Source of the DNA: Adiantum capillus-veneris
Lineage: Eukaryota > Streptophyta > Polypodiopsida > Polypodiales > Pteridaceae
Length of the DNA: 64,000 bases
Direction of reading: 5' to 3'
Assembly: GCA_014529385.2 (NCBI GenBank)
Contig: CM043963.1
Span: forward strand, 70,882,412 to 70,946,411
The notes below the pieces were generated by a model. That model searched no databases. It saw only the letters and a list, made by a program, of their open reading frames with translations, and was not told the DNA's origin. Positions 1 to 9,050 of the stretch are shown here, in pieces. Numbering within the stretch: the first letter of the stretch is position 1; the number at the start of each line of letters is the position of its first letter. Both the position numbers and the translations under genes were made by a program.

Positions 1-930
1 CTGGCATCTAGGGTGCTGATTACCAAAATCATAAAACTTGATATTCTCTGTTTTCCTGCCACGCTCACTTGAGTTGTCTAAACACTCATTATCTGTATCA
101 TTATTTATTTCCAGATGTTCAGAGGAGTTATAAAACTCTTCTTGTTCTAGTGGTTGTATCGTCTCATCTCCTCCTCGTATAATGCTTACCATGTAGTAGG
201 GTAGCACATCATAGCCATCCTTATTGCAAAATTTTGTTGTTGGACTATTTGTAATGGTACAGACATCCAATGTTGCTAGTATGTGTTCCCATTCTAGAGG
301 TTCCAAGGCATCTTCAGGAAAAGGTTTCAGAATATACTCCTTGTCCTCAATTTCTCTTTCTAAGACGCATTCCTCTCTCTTTAAGCTCCCACAATGTGAA
401 TCTCCGCACATCCATAGCTCTCTTTGTTGCCCTAACCATGCTGGGAGTTCCGATTTTGCTACTGTAGCTGAATCAAATTCTTCCATTGGTGTCTCGTTCA
501 CATCCTTGTAACTATGGTCTTTCAGGTGTATTTTGGTTGTTGTATCGCCATGTCTGAGGTATATGTGGTTGTAATCCCAATCCTGGACCATCTTCAATTG
601 TCTCATGAATGGTCTTCCCAAGATGATCTCATAATTGTTCTTTTTGTCAAAATCAACTATTGCAAATGTATGCTCATACTCGATTCCGCAGGAAGTGACA
701 AGCACTTTTTCTAAGAGTCCTAGAGGATTCTCCATGAACCCATTTGCCAATTGCAATTTCATTCTGGTAGCTCTTAAAGTTGGTTTTTACCATTTTTTCC
801 AAATTTCTTTGGTGGCGATAGCAACCCCTGCTCCACTGTCAAGAATGGCTTTGGAAACTACCCCTTGGAATTATACTAGTAGCGTGGTGTTTCCATCTTC
901 TCCCTCGCAATACTCTCCAGCCTTGTTTTA
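1..930 (-). pseudogene. Aspartic protease region of A1
   Basis: The minus strand encodes the protease active-site motif ILDSGAGV at 823-846 and a second typical retropepsin motif, EIILGRPFM, at about 604-637. Both are spaced as in retroviral-type aspartic proteases, where the D-S/T-G triad forms half of the catalytic dimer that processes gag-pol. The same region in A2 (57323-57880) has ILDSGARIA and EIILGIPFM, which supports the call. Sequence from about 1 to 500 matches the A2 protease-RT spacer. The region is fossil and does not form one open frame here. Confidence 0.75.
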
Positions 931-1452
931 AGGTACTGGCATAGTGTTTAGTTGAGGCCTGTCCAATTCTCTGATCCCTTCTTGAAGCTTCAAGGTGGGG
1001 TCTTTCACTCCAAATTTTTCTAGGCATTTACCTACTGTGGTCCACATGTTTGGTCGTAACCTTAGGAGTTTGGCTAATGTGATTGTGCATGCCACCGGGG
1101 TGGACAATAACTCAATCAACCCTTGTGAATCCATCACTTTGTTAGAATAAAGTCTTTGAGATGGGATTGCTCTCCCTTTCAGACTTGGCTTCATACTCTC
1201 CTAGGTAAGAGGGTAGAGTTTTCAGTGAGTCTGGTTGGCTGTGCCCCGAACTAATTGATCCCTAGTCTCCCCCTTGTGAATGTATATCAAAGTTCATTTG
1301 TGATCTTGCCTCAAATTATTCAATAGGAGGTAAGATCTCATTTTTATCTTTTCTCGTGCTGTTCATGTGGGAACTCACCCTGTTAGCTTCGTTGGCCTCA
1401 CGGATTTGCTTCCACAGATTATCTAGACCGTTACAGTCCTTACCCATTTCTG

Positions 1453-2208
1453 TCAATGTTTTGGTTGGAACCCGTCACTTGCCTCATCTATTGTATTTGG
1501 CACTATGATAAGCTCTCCCCTAGACTCATAGGCATTCGTGAGTCTTTCCTTCGATTCTACTTGTTCCTCTAAAGCTGGTTGGATAGGGGTTGGAGCTGGT
1601 ACCTCATGCCAATTTGCAGGTTTACCAAGCGGGTTTTCCATCAAAGATTGAGTTTTTTCAATCATCTTTCTACACATTTCCAACCTTTGTTTTTCTATTT
1701 CAGCATATGGAAAAGTCATCCATCTTTGCTTTTGGGTTTGGTTCTTTTTGAGTCTGGCTTCGTAAGCTTTTAGAAGTGCATCCAACTGCTCATTTACCTT
1801 GTCTGCCAGTACTGATCCTCCCGATTCTGCACTTTTGGGCTCTGCTATTTCCTTGGGTGCTATGGTTACCGCGGTGTGTGAGCTTAGTCTAGCTAGATCC
1901 TCTAATCGCTCTAATCTATCCTTTGTGTGTTTTAACTCCTCAGATAGAGCTGTTTGCTCTCGTTCTTTCCTACGTGCCTTTCTAGCTTTCCAAGTGCTTC
2001 TCTGATTTTTTGTTTCTGAACTTGGGACATCAATTTTTGGCTCTTCAATTATGGGTTCTTTTGTCATTCTTTGAGCTTGGGCTCGTGTCACCGCCTGAAT
2101 AGGTATGATTGTTTCATTTTCTGACCCTCCACTGGAAGGCACTGTTTCCAACATGTTCAAGGTAGTTTTTGCTCCTTTGTTAGGGTTCTTAGGGAAATCC
2201 GAAATCAA
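1453..2208 (-). CDS. Gag-protease spacer domain of A1 (charged, RAQA motif)
   Basis: A 251-residue open stretch rich in K, E and Q with long predicted helical or coiled-coil runs in the middle (about residues 75-110). It starts just after the zinc-knuckle region and contains IPIQAVTRAQAQRM near residue 35. The equivalent A2 protein (58096-59085) has IVPIKVITRAQAKK at the same place, so the block is a conserved part of this element group lying between gag and protease. VTRAQA-type motifs are common in plant Ty3/gypsy polyproteins at this position. No enzymatic function is apparent; a structural linker or nucleocapsid-side role is inference. Confidence 0.6.
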   Translation of the reverse strand: MISDFPKNPNKGAKTTLNMLETVPSSGGSENETIIPIQAVTRAQAQRMTKEPIIEEPKIDVPSSETKNQRSTWKARKARRKEREQTALSEELKHTKDRLERLEDLARLSSHTAVTIAPKEIAEPKSAESGGSVLADKVNEQLDALLKAYEARLKKNQTQKQRWMTFPYAEIEKQRLEMCRKMIEKTQSLMENPLGKPANWHEVPAPTPIQPALEEQVESKERLTNAYESRGELIIVPNTIDEASDGFQPKH

Positions 2209-2220
2209 AGGAGTAACTCC

Positions 2221-2658
2221 ACACTTGGTGCAATATGCGTTGACTCTAGTGATTTCATCATGAGGACAGTCTCTTAGCCAATGGTCTCCACCATACTTGT
2301 AGCAGGGTCCTTTAGGCTGTTGAGGTGCTCCTTGAGCTCCTCTTTGTTGGTGTGTATGTCTTTATCCGCCCATGCCTCTATTGGCTATGAACAACAATGT
2401 TCGTTCATCTAAGCTATATCTTCCTTCTCCTGCTACATGTGCAGCTGTTGGTGGTCCTGTATTTCCCATCATGCTCCACGATTCTGCTGTCGAGGGTTCT
2501 TTCGGTTGATAATAGACAGGGTTTGCCGCATATCCATTGGGATCTTCATAATATGCATGCATAGGCACCAAAGCCTTCTCTTCTGATTTGGTTACGGTTG
2601 GTGTGTATCTTATGCCGACTGGTCGTAATCCTGGTAGGGGTGGTTGTTGCCCCAACAC
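2221..2658 (-). pseudogene. Gag C-terminal and CCHC-like region of A1
   Basis: A proline- and tyrosine-rich stretch at 2362-2658 is followed at about 2225-2310 by a segment reading DHWLRDCP, with a further Cys pair (YCTKCG). This is the position where A2 has a clear CCHC zinc knuckle (CHNCGADDHWKNECPE). The segment is therefore taken as the nucleocapsid zinc-knuckle region that binds element RNA. It is a fossil and less canonical than in A2. Confidence 0.55.
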
Positions 2659-2880
2659 TGGTTGTGGTCTTTCTATGTACCTATAGGTTCTAGTAGGTTG
2701 CCTTCTTGATACCTAGGCATTGGTGGAACTTGAGGAGAAGCTACCTGAGCTTGGGAAGTGTAAGGTCTCTCTCTCACATATCCCTTGTTATTATAACATT
2801 CCTCCTTTCCATGGTTTGTCCATTTTTGTTCAATAGCACACCACTCGGGCTGTACAAGTTAATCTTTTTAAGCACCTCCT

Positions 2881-3981
2881 CTACAGCTGCTCCTGGTTTA
2901 CAGCTACTTCTTCTTTGGGTGCTGTCTTAGAAGACTTGCTTCCACTTTGTTGCGAAGATGAATTGTCGTCAAGATCCTTGAACTCACCCTCTTTGTAGAC
3001 CGCACAATTGTCCACAAGGTAAAGAGAATACTTGGTTAACTCGTTCAGCGTCGTGATCCTCTTCATATGTAAGTCCTTCTGGAGATCGGCATTCCTTAGT
3101 CCTTGGATGAATATAAGCATAAGTCTGGACTGAGTTGGCAATTGTTCCACAGGGTAGAACTTCACATACCTTTTTAGTCTTAGGACAGCCTTTCGCACAG
3201 ATTCCCCGTCTTTCTGTTTGAATTTATGGATTTGTGAGACGGTATTCTGAGCTATCCCCCTTTGTGATAATTCCTCGATAAACTCGCCAAACACTTCCTC
3301 CATAGACTCAAAGTCTCTACACTCCACAGAGTCAAACCAAGTAGCAGCGTCATCCTCTAAGGTTAGTCTAAACCCTGCAAATTGGGTAGGGAAGTCTAAC
3401 ACCTCTTCAGCTCTAATTACACACACAAAGGCTACTACATGATCTCTTGGATCTCTGTTTCCTGTGTATTTCTTGTTTACCCATTTTTGCACTTGAGAAG
3501 ATCTAATTTTATGATGGTCTACAAACCTCATCATTGGATCTCCACGTCCTAATTGATATACCTCCTCTGGTCTTCTGTAGTAAGTTGGTTCCTCTCCCAA
3601 TGGTGCTCCTAAGACATAATTTCTAACAGTTCTTGCAAGAGATGGTTCATCTCTTCGAACCCGTTCTATGGGTGGTCTTCTAGGCTCCGTTGACCCTTGA
3701 GTTTTTGTCTTACTCTCTCCTTGATACCTTGAATAGAGTGGTGGTTCTTGTAAATCCCTTAGCCCTCGCGCGGCTTGATAACCATCTCGATTTTGGTCTT
3801 GTTCCAATGTTGCACTCTGTCGAAGCCATGCCTGCAATGATGGCTGAGTTGCTGGTTGGTTCTCATTGTTGAATGTCTGCGGCAGTCGGGTGGAATGTGA
3901 GGTAGCATCATACTCCTTTGAAAAGAGATTTGTAGACTTGCTAGGGGTGTAGGTGGCTCTTGGCACTTCGTCAGGGGGCAT
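2881..3981 (-). CDS. Gag (retrotransposon gag domain) of A1
   Basis: A 366-residue open frame. Residues about 155-300 carry the retrotransposon-gag core: RSSQVQKWVNKKYTGNRDP, then LTLEDDAATWFDSV and FIEELSQRGIAQNTVSQIH. These are typical of plant Ty3/gypsy capsid domains, which assemble the virus-like particle. The N-terminal 100 residues are polar and low in hydrophobics. The C-terminal end is Ser/Gln-rich. It is directly comparable with the A2 gag frame at 60072-61193, which has VKLADFQKWVRKYSGSGDP and LEGKSLTWFQNI. Its start overlaps the end of the upstream conserved frame. Confidence 0.85.
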   Translation of the reverse strand: MPPDEVPRATYTPSKSTNLFSKEYDATSHSTRLPQTFNNENQPATQPSLQAWLRQSATLEQDQNRDGYQAARGLRDLQEPPLYSRYQGESKTKTQGSTEPRRPPIERVRRDEPSLARTVRNYVLGAPLGEEPTYYRRPEEVYQLGRGDPMMRFVDHHKIRSSQVQKWVNKKYTGNRDPRDHVVAFVCVIRAEEVLDFPTQFAGFRLTLEDDAATWFDSVECRDFESMEEVFGEFIEELSQRGIAQNTVSQIHKFKQKDGESVRKAVLRLKRYVKFYPVEQLPTQSRLMLIFIQGLRNADLQKDLHMKRITTLNELTKYSLYLVDNCAVYKEGEFKDLDDNSSSQQSGSKSSKTAPKEEVAVNQEQL

Positions 3982-4315
3982 ATGTTGATGCTCCTGGAAC
4001 CGTTGCCTTTTCTACCTCCTCTGGGAGAATACATTGGTATTCTTGCCTGTACCTATCAACAAAAACTATATCCTTCCCCATAGCAGTTTCATACGAGAAT
4101 AAGTAAAGAACCTTGTCTTTGCTTAACTCATTTGGGTATGGTTCTTTGTAGCAAAAGTAAGAGACTATTCCCTCACTCTCATACTTGTAGATTCCCACGT
4201 TCTCATTATAAGTTGAAACCTTGGTTGTTTTCTTATCATACATAAAAAATGCTCCAGGTCGATCAATGTTTGGTGGCGGTTCTTGAGTTTCTGAAACCAT
4301 TTTCCCTTTTGCCAA
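3971..4315 (-). CDS. Conserved N-terminal domain upstream of gag, A1
   Basis: A 114-residue frame just 5' of gag on the minus strand, ending in a PEEVEKA-type motif. The corresponding part of A2 (within 60072-61193) is diverged but aligns through a GVYCWED/GIYKYES block, a hydrophobic KIIHIFKI/KVLYLFSY strand and TPEEVEQT/LPEEVEKA. It is rich in aromatic residues and predicted beta strands. I do not recognise a named domain. Conservation in position and pattern across two diverged families suggests it was a real part of the polyprotein N-terminus. Confidence 0.55.
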   Translation of the reverse strand: MAKGKMVSETQEPPPNIDRPGAFFMYDKKTTKVSTYNENVGIYKYESEGIVSYFCYKEPYPNELSKDKVLYLFSYETAMGKDIVFVDRYRQEYQCILPEEVEKATVPGASTYAP

Positions 4316-4580
4316 GTTATCTCCATATCTGTTGTAATCTTCAGGGTTACTAACTATCAGATAATGGTTCCCCTTTTCGTCTTAGAGTCTATCTCCATCA
4401 TCATAGACTCGAATTATCTCGAGTCTCTGAGCTGGCCTTTCTTCAATACAAATGCACTTGCGTCCTCAATAGTCATAATAAACTAGGGCTCCCCTCGAGT
4501 TTGTTCCTTCTAAGAAGATCACAGTGAACTTGGAATCATTCAAAGTATTTAAGGAGGTGCTTCCGCCCAGCATTGGTCTG

Positions 4581-4802
4581 TCATAGGTAAAACCTCCTAG
4601 TTGGCTGTTGACTACCCATCATGAAGAAGGATTTGTCTAATGAAGTGTCAGTATCACTACCTTCCTCAATAATCGGTGCTAGTGGATCTAGCCTTGCTTG
4701 AGTTGCACTCTCCTCGGTGGACACTAAGCTACCTTGGTCACCTGCCACCTTCTGGTCTCTAAAAATGTATCTTCCTGCTCTTAAATTCATCAAACTTATC
4801 AA
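4581..4802 (-). CDS. Possible polyprotein N-terminus of A1
   Basis: A 73-residue frame beginning after the non-coding leader. It shares a VSTEES motif followed by an acidic Ser/Thr-rich stretch with the A2 frame at 61207-61428 (RVSTEESVNQG, then a DTFSDSTSE-like run). The shared motif and identical order relative to gag suggest both mark the start of the coding region. Function is unknown. Confidence 0.45.
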   Translation of the reverse strand: MISLMNLRAGRYIFRDQKVAGDQGSLVSTEESATQARLDPLAPIIEEGSDTDTSLDKSFFMMGSQQPTRRFYL

Positions 4803-6611
4803 TGCAATTGATCACAATTCCAGCCACTCACCTGGTAAAGGATCAGTCTCCGCACAACTTCTTGCTTTGCTGCTGCTGAATATACCTGTACACTAGCGTT
4901 TAATTTCGACAATCGAATCAAAGCATTTAACCGTTAGAGGTTATCTTAGTAATGATTGGTGTAACTGGAGAGTTAATCTCAACCACTACAGTATTTTATA
5001 CACTACTGATGCTCTAGATTAGGTCTGCTAATCTGGAATTGTACTTCCCTCGGATGTTGGTCAATTTACGTGAAAAAGTCTGAATTCAGTGTTTGCTCTC
5101 TCAAATGGACAAACAAGGTCCAAATTCACTTCTGAAAGAAGTTCTGGAATCCTTAAGCCAAATGGAACCTCACTGTCTAAGCCTAGTCAAATTTTCTCTT
5201 CAGTAGGCGCTAGTAGACATCCTACGCATAGGATGTCTCCTGCTCTATTTTTCTTGGATTCTTGCACTATGGATTCCCCTTGATGTGTTGAGTCCACATC
5301 TGTTTTTACTTTTTGATTTGGACATCTATAAGCTAGCCAGTGGATTAGAAATCTATTCCAACAGCCTGCTACTAGTCTTGATCAGTCTAATCAACTCCAA
5401 TTTGGACCAAAATTGACTAGGAGGCTTGCCTTAGGCTATACAACACCTTGCTATGCCCACAGTCAGTATCTGGCTTCAATTTCTTGCTTTAGACATCCTA
5501 TGCGTAGGATATCTTTTTGCCCAGAATGGCTTCAAATTAGGTTTGGAGTGCAAAATCACACAGATGATCACCTTGGTAGGCTCAAAATTAGGTTTGGAGT
5601 GCAAAATCACACAGATAACATCCTACGCGTAGTATGTCTTTTTGGCCTGTTTGACCCCAGACTTGACCCACAACTTCCCCTTCATGTCAACAACCCAGTG
5701 GTATGTTTAGATTTTGGTTTGGATTTCAAAAAGTCCCCAATTTTAGCTATTCTAGCCTTTTTTCAGTCAAAAGTGCTAAACTTGCCTGCTTTGAACCCAA
5801 TTTTCTCTCCCAGATGAGATGAAACCTCTCTCAGTCACCTAATATATCATGTAGATCATGTCCATGCAGTCATCCTATGGTTTTGGTCTTAAAATAATGC
5901 TTTGGAACAATTTGGCTAGGATGTCTAGCAATTTTAGTCTATCTGGTCTTATCCTGTCAAGATATGGTCAAATTTCCACTTTCCAGGTGAAAATAGAGTA
6001 AACCCCACCTTCTGAACACACTGGTCAACTCAAAATCCCAAAATTCCCACCAAATTAGCCTGTAGAAATCTTACGCATAGGATGTCTCTTGGCTTAAAAT
6101 TAAAACTTTTTCCTGAGAGAAATGCTCCTGATGCTCTGCAGCTCTATCAGAAACACTCACAGTAACTTTTGGACTTCTCTTCAGCTTTCAAACACACTTT
6201 TGCGTCTTTTTGCATCTTTTACAACGTTGTGATGAATCTACCAAGCAAGTATACATGCATGAAGTGCTCTAGATCATGAATCATGATGTCCTACTTACTC
6301 TACTCCTACTCATCATATGAAATGGTGATAATGATGTTTTGATTGCTTTCTGGCCTCTCCGGACTCTCAAGCTCTCCTCTCACCGCTTCTACCACTCCAA
6401 CTCCTACACTTCTAATACCTAAAGCTATCTCCGTCTACCTAAATATACGTAAGTCGAAGGATCTAGGCCAGACACACGCTCCCTAGAGTCCCTGTAAGAC
6501 CTATAGAGTCCTCCACCCTCTGATCCTATCTAAAAGTAAAACGAGACTCTTGGCAAGCCAAAAAATCCCTATCCTCAAGGACTAGTCTCGGTCACCTACC
6601 TAAGGTTTTCG
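4803..6611 (-). other. Long non-coding leader of A1 with palindrome copies
   Basis: About 1.8 kb between primer site and coding region, with no convincing protein frame. It contains four copies of a 22-24-bp palindrome (consensus arms AGACATCCTAYG and CRTAGGATGTCT) at 5215-5238, 5491-5514, 5616-5639 and about 6065-6087. A ~51-bp direct duplication (about 5531-5581 and 5582-5630, both containing TTTGGAGTGCAAAATC) lies between copies two and three. The A2 leader has the same design with a different palindrome. Confidence 0.7.
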
Positions 6612-6629
6612 TTCTCGGCAGCGGCGCCA
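6612..6629 (-). other. Primer binding site of A1
   Basis: The minus strand reads TGGCGCCGCTGCCGAGAA, two bases inside the LTR edge. It matches the TGGCGCCG-type tRNA primer sites of plant Athila/Tat-like Ty3/gypsy elements. It fixes the orientation of A1 and the inner end of its LTR. Confidence 0.8.
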
Positions 6630-6630
6630 A

Positions 6631-7562
6631 TGTTGGACGGATACGCCGCGACGGACGTTAGCACAGCGAGAACTCACCTAGCAAGATTTGTCAGCTAAGG
6701 ACGAAGCTCGACCTGCAGGCGCGTGGAAGCAAGCATAGGGTGTCAACCTACACTCGACCGACTCCTAACTAATTTCTACAGAGTTCTCTACCCAATGTCT
6801 AAGTCACAGCCTTCATGAGTGCATAATAGGAAACTTCCTACAACACTTTCTAGAGCCGAACACCCATCAAACAATCTTGAAACACCATAGAACTTGAAGG
6901 AGACCCTACTAACACCAATAGGTCGCTCTCCCTAAGGTCCATGAACTAAAACCCCAACCCAAAACACCCGGTGCAAAATCATGTAGGATGTTTGGCCAAA
7001 ATTTGCAGGTTTTCGTTTTCAAAATCTAAAGTGCCTAACGTGTAGCTCTACTTAATGTGAACGCGTGGATATGCTGCAATGAAAAATCGGACAACGTATG
7101 CTCACCGAATCACCAGATGAAGCTCATAGATGGAGCTCGCAAAACCAGACCGTACGCATGCAATGTAGGTATCGGCATGTAGCTCTCATCGGGGGCAACA
7201 CGCTGCACTTATCGGCACTTGATTCCGACCACCGGTGCACACGTAGCGCCAAGATGAAGCTGACACTCTCTCTCGTACACAATACGCTCACTCATAGACT
7301 TCAAAACTTTTTAAAAATGACAAAGGTGCCTCATTAAGGTCAAAAAGTGGTATAAATACCTTACAATTCTCAAACCCTAAAGTTCCAAATCAACCATCTA
7401 CTCAAATCTAAATGTCAAAACTGGGATACAATCTGGAAACTTCTGTAAGCCCCAATATTTACAAGGTGAAATGTCGAGTTTTCTCAATAAATGAATAATT
7501 ACAAAAAAAAATGATAATCTACCGAGCCGTCATTTTTCGTAGGGTGTGTCCAGCTTCTAACA
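6631..7562 (-). repeat. 5' LTR of A1
   Basis: Begins TGTTGGACGG next to the primer site and ends CTTCTAACA, giving about 932 bp. This is close to the 942 bp of the related LTR at 7946-8887, with which it shares internal blocks (for example AAGCTCACGCTCACTCTC-like and CAATCTGGAA). A palindromic GGTATAAATACC at 7349-7360 is the probable TATA region. A half-site of the leader palindrome (ATGTAGGATGT) lies at 6981-6991. The far edge is inferred from the related LTR, so it could be off by a few bases. Confidence 0.75.
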
Positions 7563-7945
7563 GCGTCGCACAGGAGACTTGCGAGGAAAAATGCTTACTT
7601 GCCTCACTGTTATACGTGTTCGTGCCATAAAGCTCCACCGCTTACCGTTCCTACAGTTCTGTGCACCACAAGTGACGTGGCAGATATGCATTGGACAAGA
7701 CTCTCTCTTGTCTTTGAAATGATTACAACTGATAGTTCTTCTGACTGTTGTTTCCATAAGAACTGATATTGGTTTCCATACTTTTTTGTTTCTGGTATGG
7801 ACATGGTTTGGTCGTACTAGTACTGTTCTGACTTTTTGACTAGCTCTGGAACTGGTTGTATATGAAAAAGACCTAAAATAGCTGATTCTGGAATTTCTTG
7901 GTCTTCAGTTCCCATACCATCAATACCTATTTCCCGAAAAGATTT
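7563..7945 (-). other. Possible 3' part of element G2 between two LTRs
   Basis: A 383-bp stretch between the A1 LTR and the solo LTR. Its minus strand has protein-like composition, and it lies where the G2 pol 3' end would continue once the solo LTR is set aside. No domain is recognised. If correct, A1 is inserted in the 3' end of G2. Confidence 0.4.
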
Positions 7946-8887
7946 TGTTGGACGGGAAGTCTCACACACCCATGAAGTGCATGCAAACACTACCTAGATC
8001 AACATAATGTCAGTCGAGGACACAGATGACACGATAGGCACACGGAGGAAATCTCTTTAGCTTGTCAAGCTGAGACCATCCTACACATACAACACTCTGG
8101 AAGGCCAACTAAACCACAATCAAGAACCTCACTGCTCTCAACTACACCACCTAGCCACATACACACATACTAAAGGTAACTCGCCTAATCATGCGAGATT
8201 CGTACGAAACTTAAGGAACACCATCCCCTCACTAGGATACACCTCTCCCTAAGCTTCTACACTCAAAACCCATCTGCGGAAAACGCGTAGGATGACAAAG
8301 CCAAATTTGAAAGTGCCCGAAACTAAAATTTATGAGTACCTATGCGTAGCTTATGTCGCCACGATTCTATAAACTACTAGCACGCAGAAAACAGACATCG
8401 TTTGATACACTTACGACCACAAATAGCTCGTAGATGTGTCGGCGTGTGCGCTTTGTCTCGCGGGGAATGCTTGGCGTTGTCGCGTAGCTCTCCTTGAGCC
8501 TACCGCAATGGTGCAGTCGTATCTCCAATGTGTTGAGCGAGCCGGGCGTAGCGAGAGGATGAAGCTCACGCTCACTCTCTTTCTCTCTCACACACAGTAG
8601 ACAGCAGCGCTAAAACTTGATTATGATAAAAGTCTTCTTTACAAAATGACCTAGGTACCTTATATACTAAGGCTACCTTAGGTTTAACCAAAAATGGGGT
8701 TGAAAGGGTCAAATGGCTTTGTATTTACAATCTGGAAGTGCCATTGCACCCCGGCTTCTGAAACTAGAATAACTACTCATTACAAATGACGTTTATATCC
8801 ATAATCCGCAGCATTTCATAACTCGCAAAAGATAAGACTTTGGCACGAAACTTGAGTTATGTTGTGTTGTTGACCCAGCGGTCAACA
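7946..8887 (-). repeat. Solo LTR of an A1-like element
   Basis: A 942-bp unit with matching inverted ends TGTTG and CAACA. No primer site or polypurine tract adjoins it. The flanks GATTT (7941-7945) and GATTC (8888-8892) look like a target-site duplication with one later change. A minus-strand TATATAAGG lies near 8660-8668. The half-palindrome CGCGTAGGATG at 8284-8294 matches the leader palindrome of A1. The solo state is inferred from the flanks; the alternative is that it is the 3' LTR of G2. Confidence 0.6.
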
Positions 8888-9050
8888 GATTCCCTGGCTT
8901 CTGAATAATAGAGCTTGATTTTAGCTCCATTATAGACCCCTGGCAACATTAATCCAGACAAATCTTTCAGCCTTACGGTGCCATTAGAGAACACCCAATC
9001 AACTTCAAATGGTCCTGCCCAGGCTATTTTTAGGTTCGGTTTCTTAGGGC

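Larger units (their letters stand above)
1..7562 (-). mobile_element. Ty3/gypsy element A1 (fossil, cut by left window edge)
   Basis: A minus-strand LTR retrotransposon. Reading from high to low coordinates it shows LTR (6631-7562), primer site (6612-6629), a long non-coding leader, an N-terminal domain, gag, a CCHC-like region, a spacer with an RAQA-type motif, and protease. Reverse transcriptase would lie left of position 1. The order and the proteins match element A2 at the other end of the window, so the two belong to related families. The primer site TGGCGCCGCTGCC is of the kind used by Athila/Tat-type plant elements. The copy is broken, with at least five breaks in coding parts. Family placement within non-chromovirus Ty3/gypsy is inference. 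Confidence 0.85.

Noticed and set aside
224-931. Plus-strand frames at the left edge and similar plus-strand frames opposite gag and pol elsewhere
   Set aside because: They mirror the minus-strand protease, gag and pol segments and show no independent motif.
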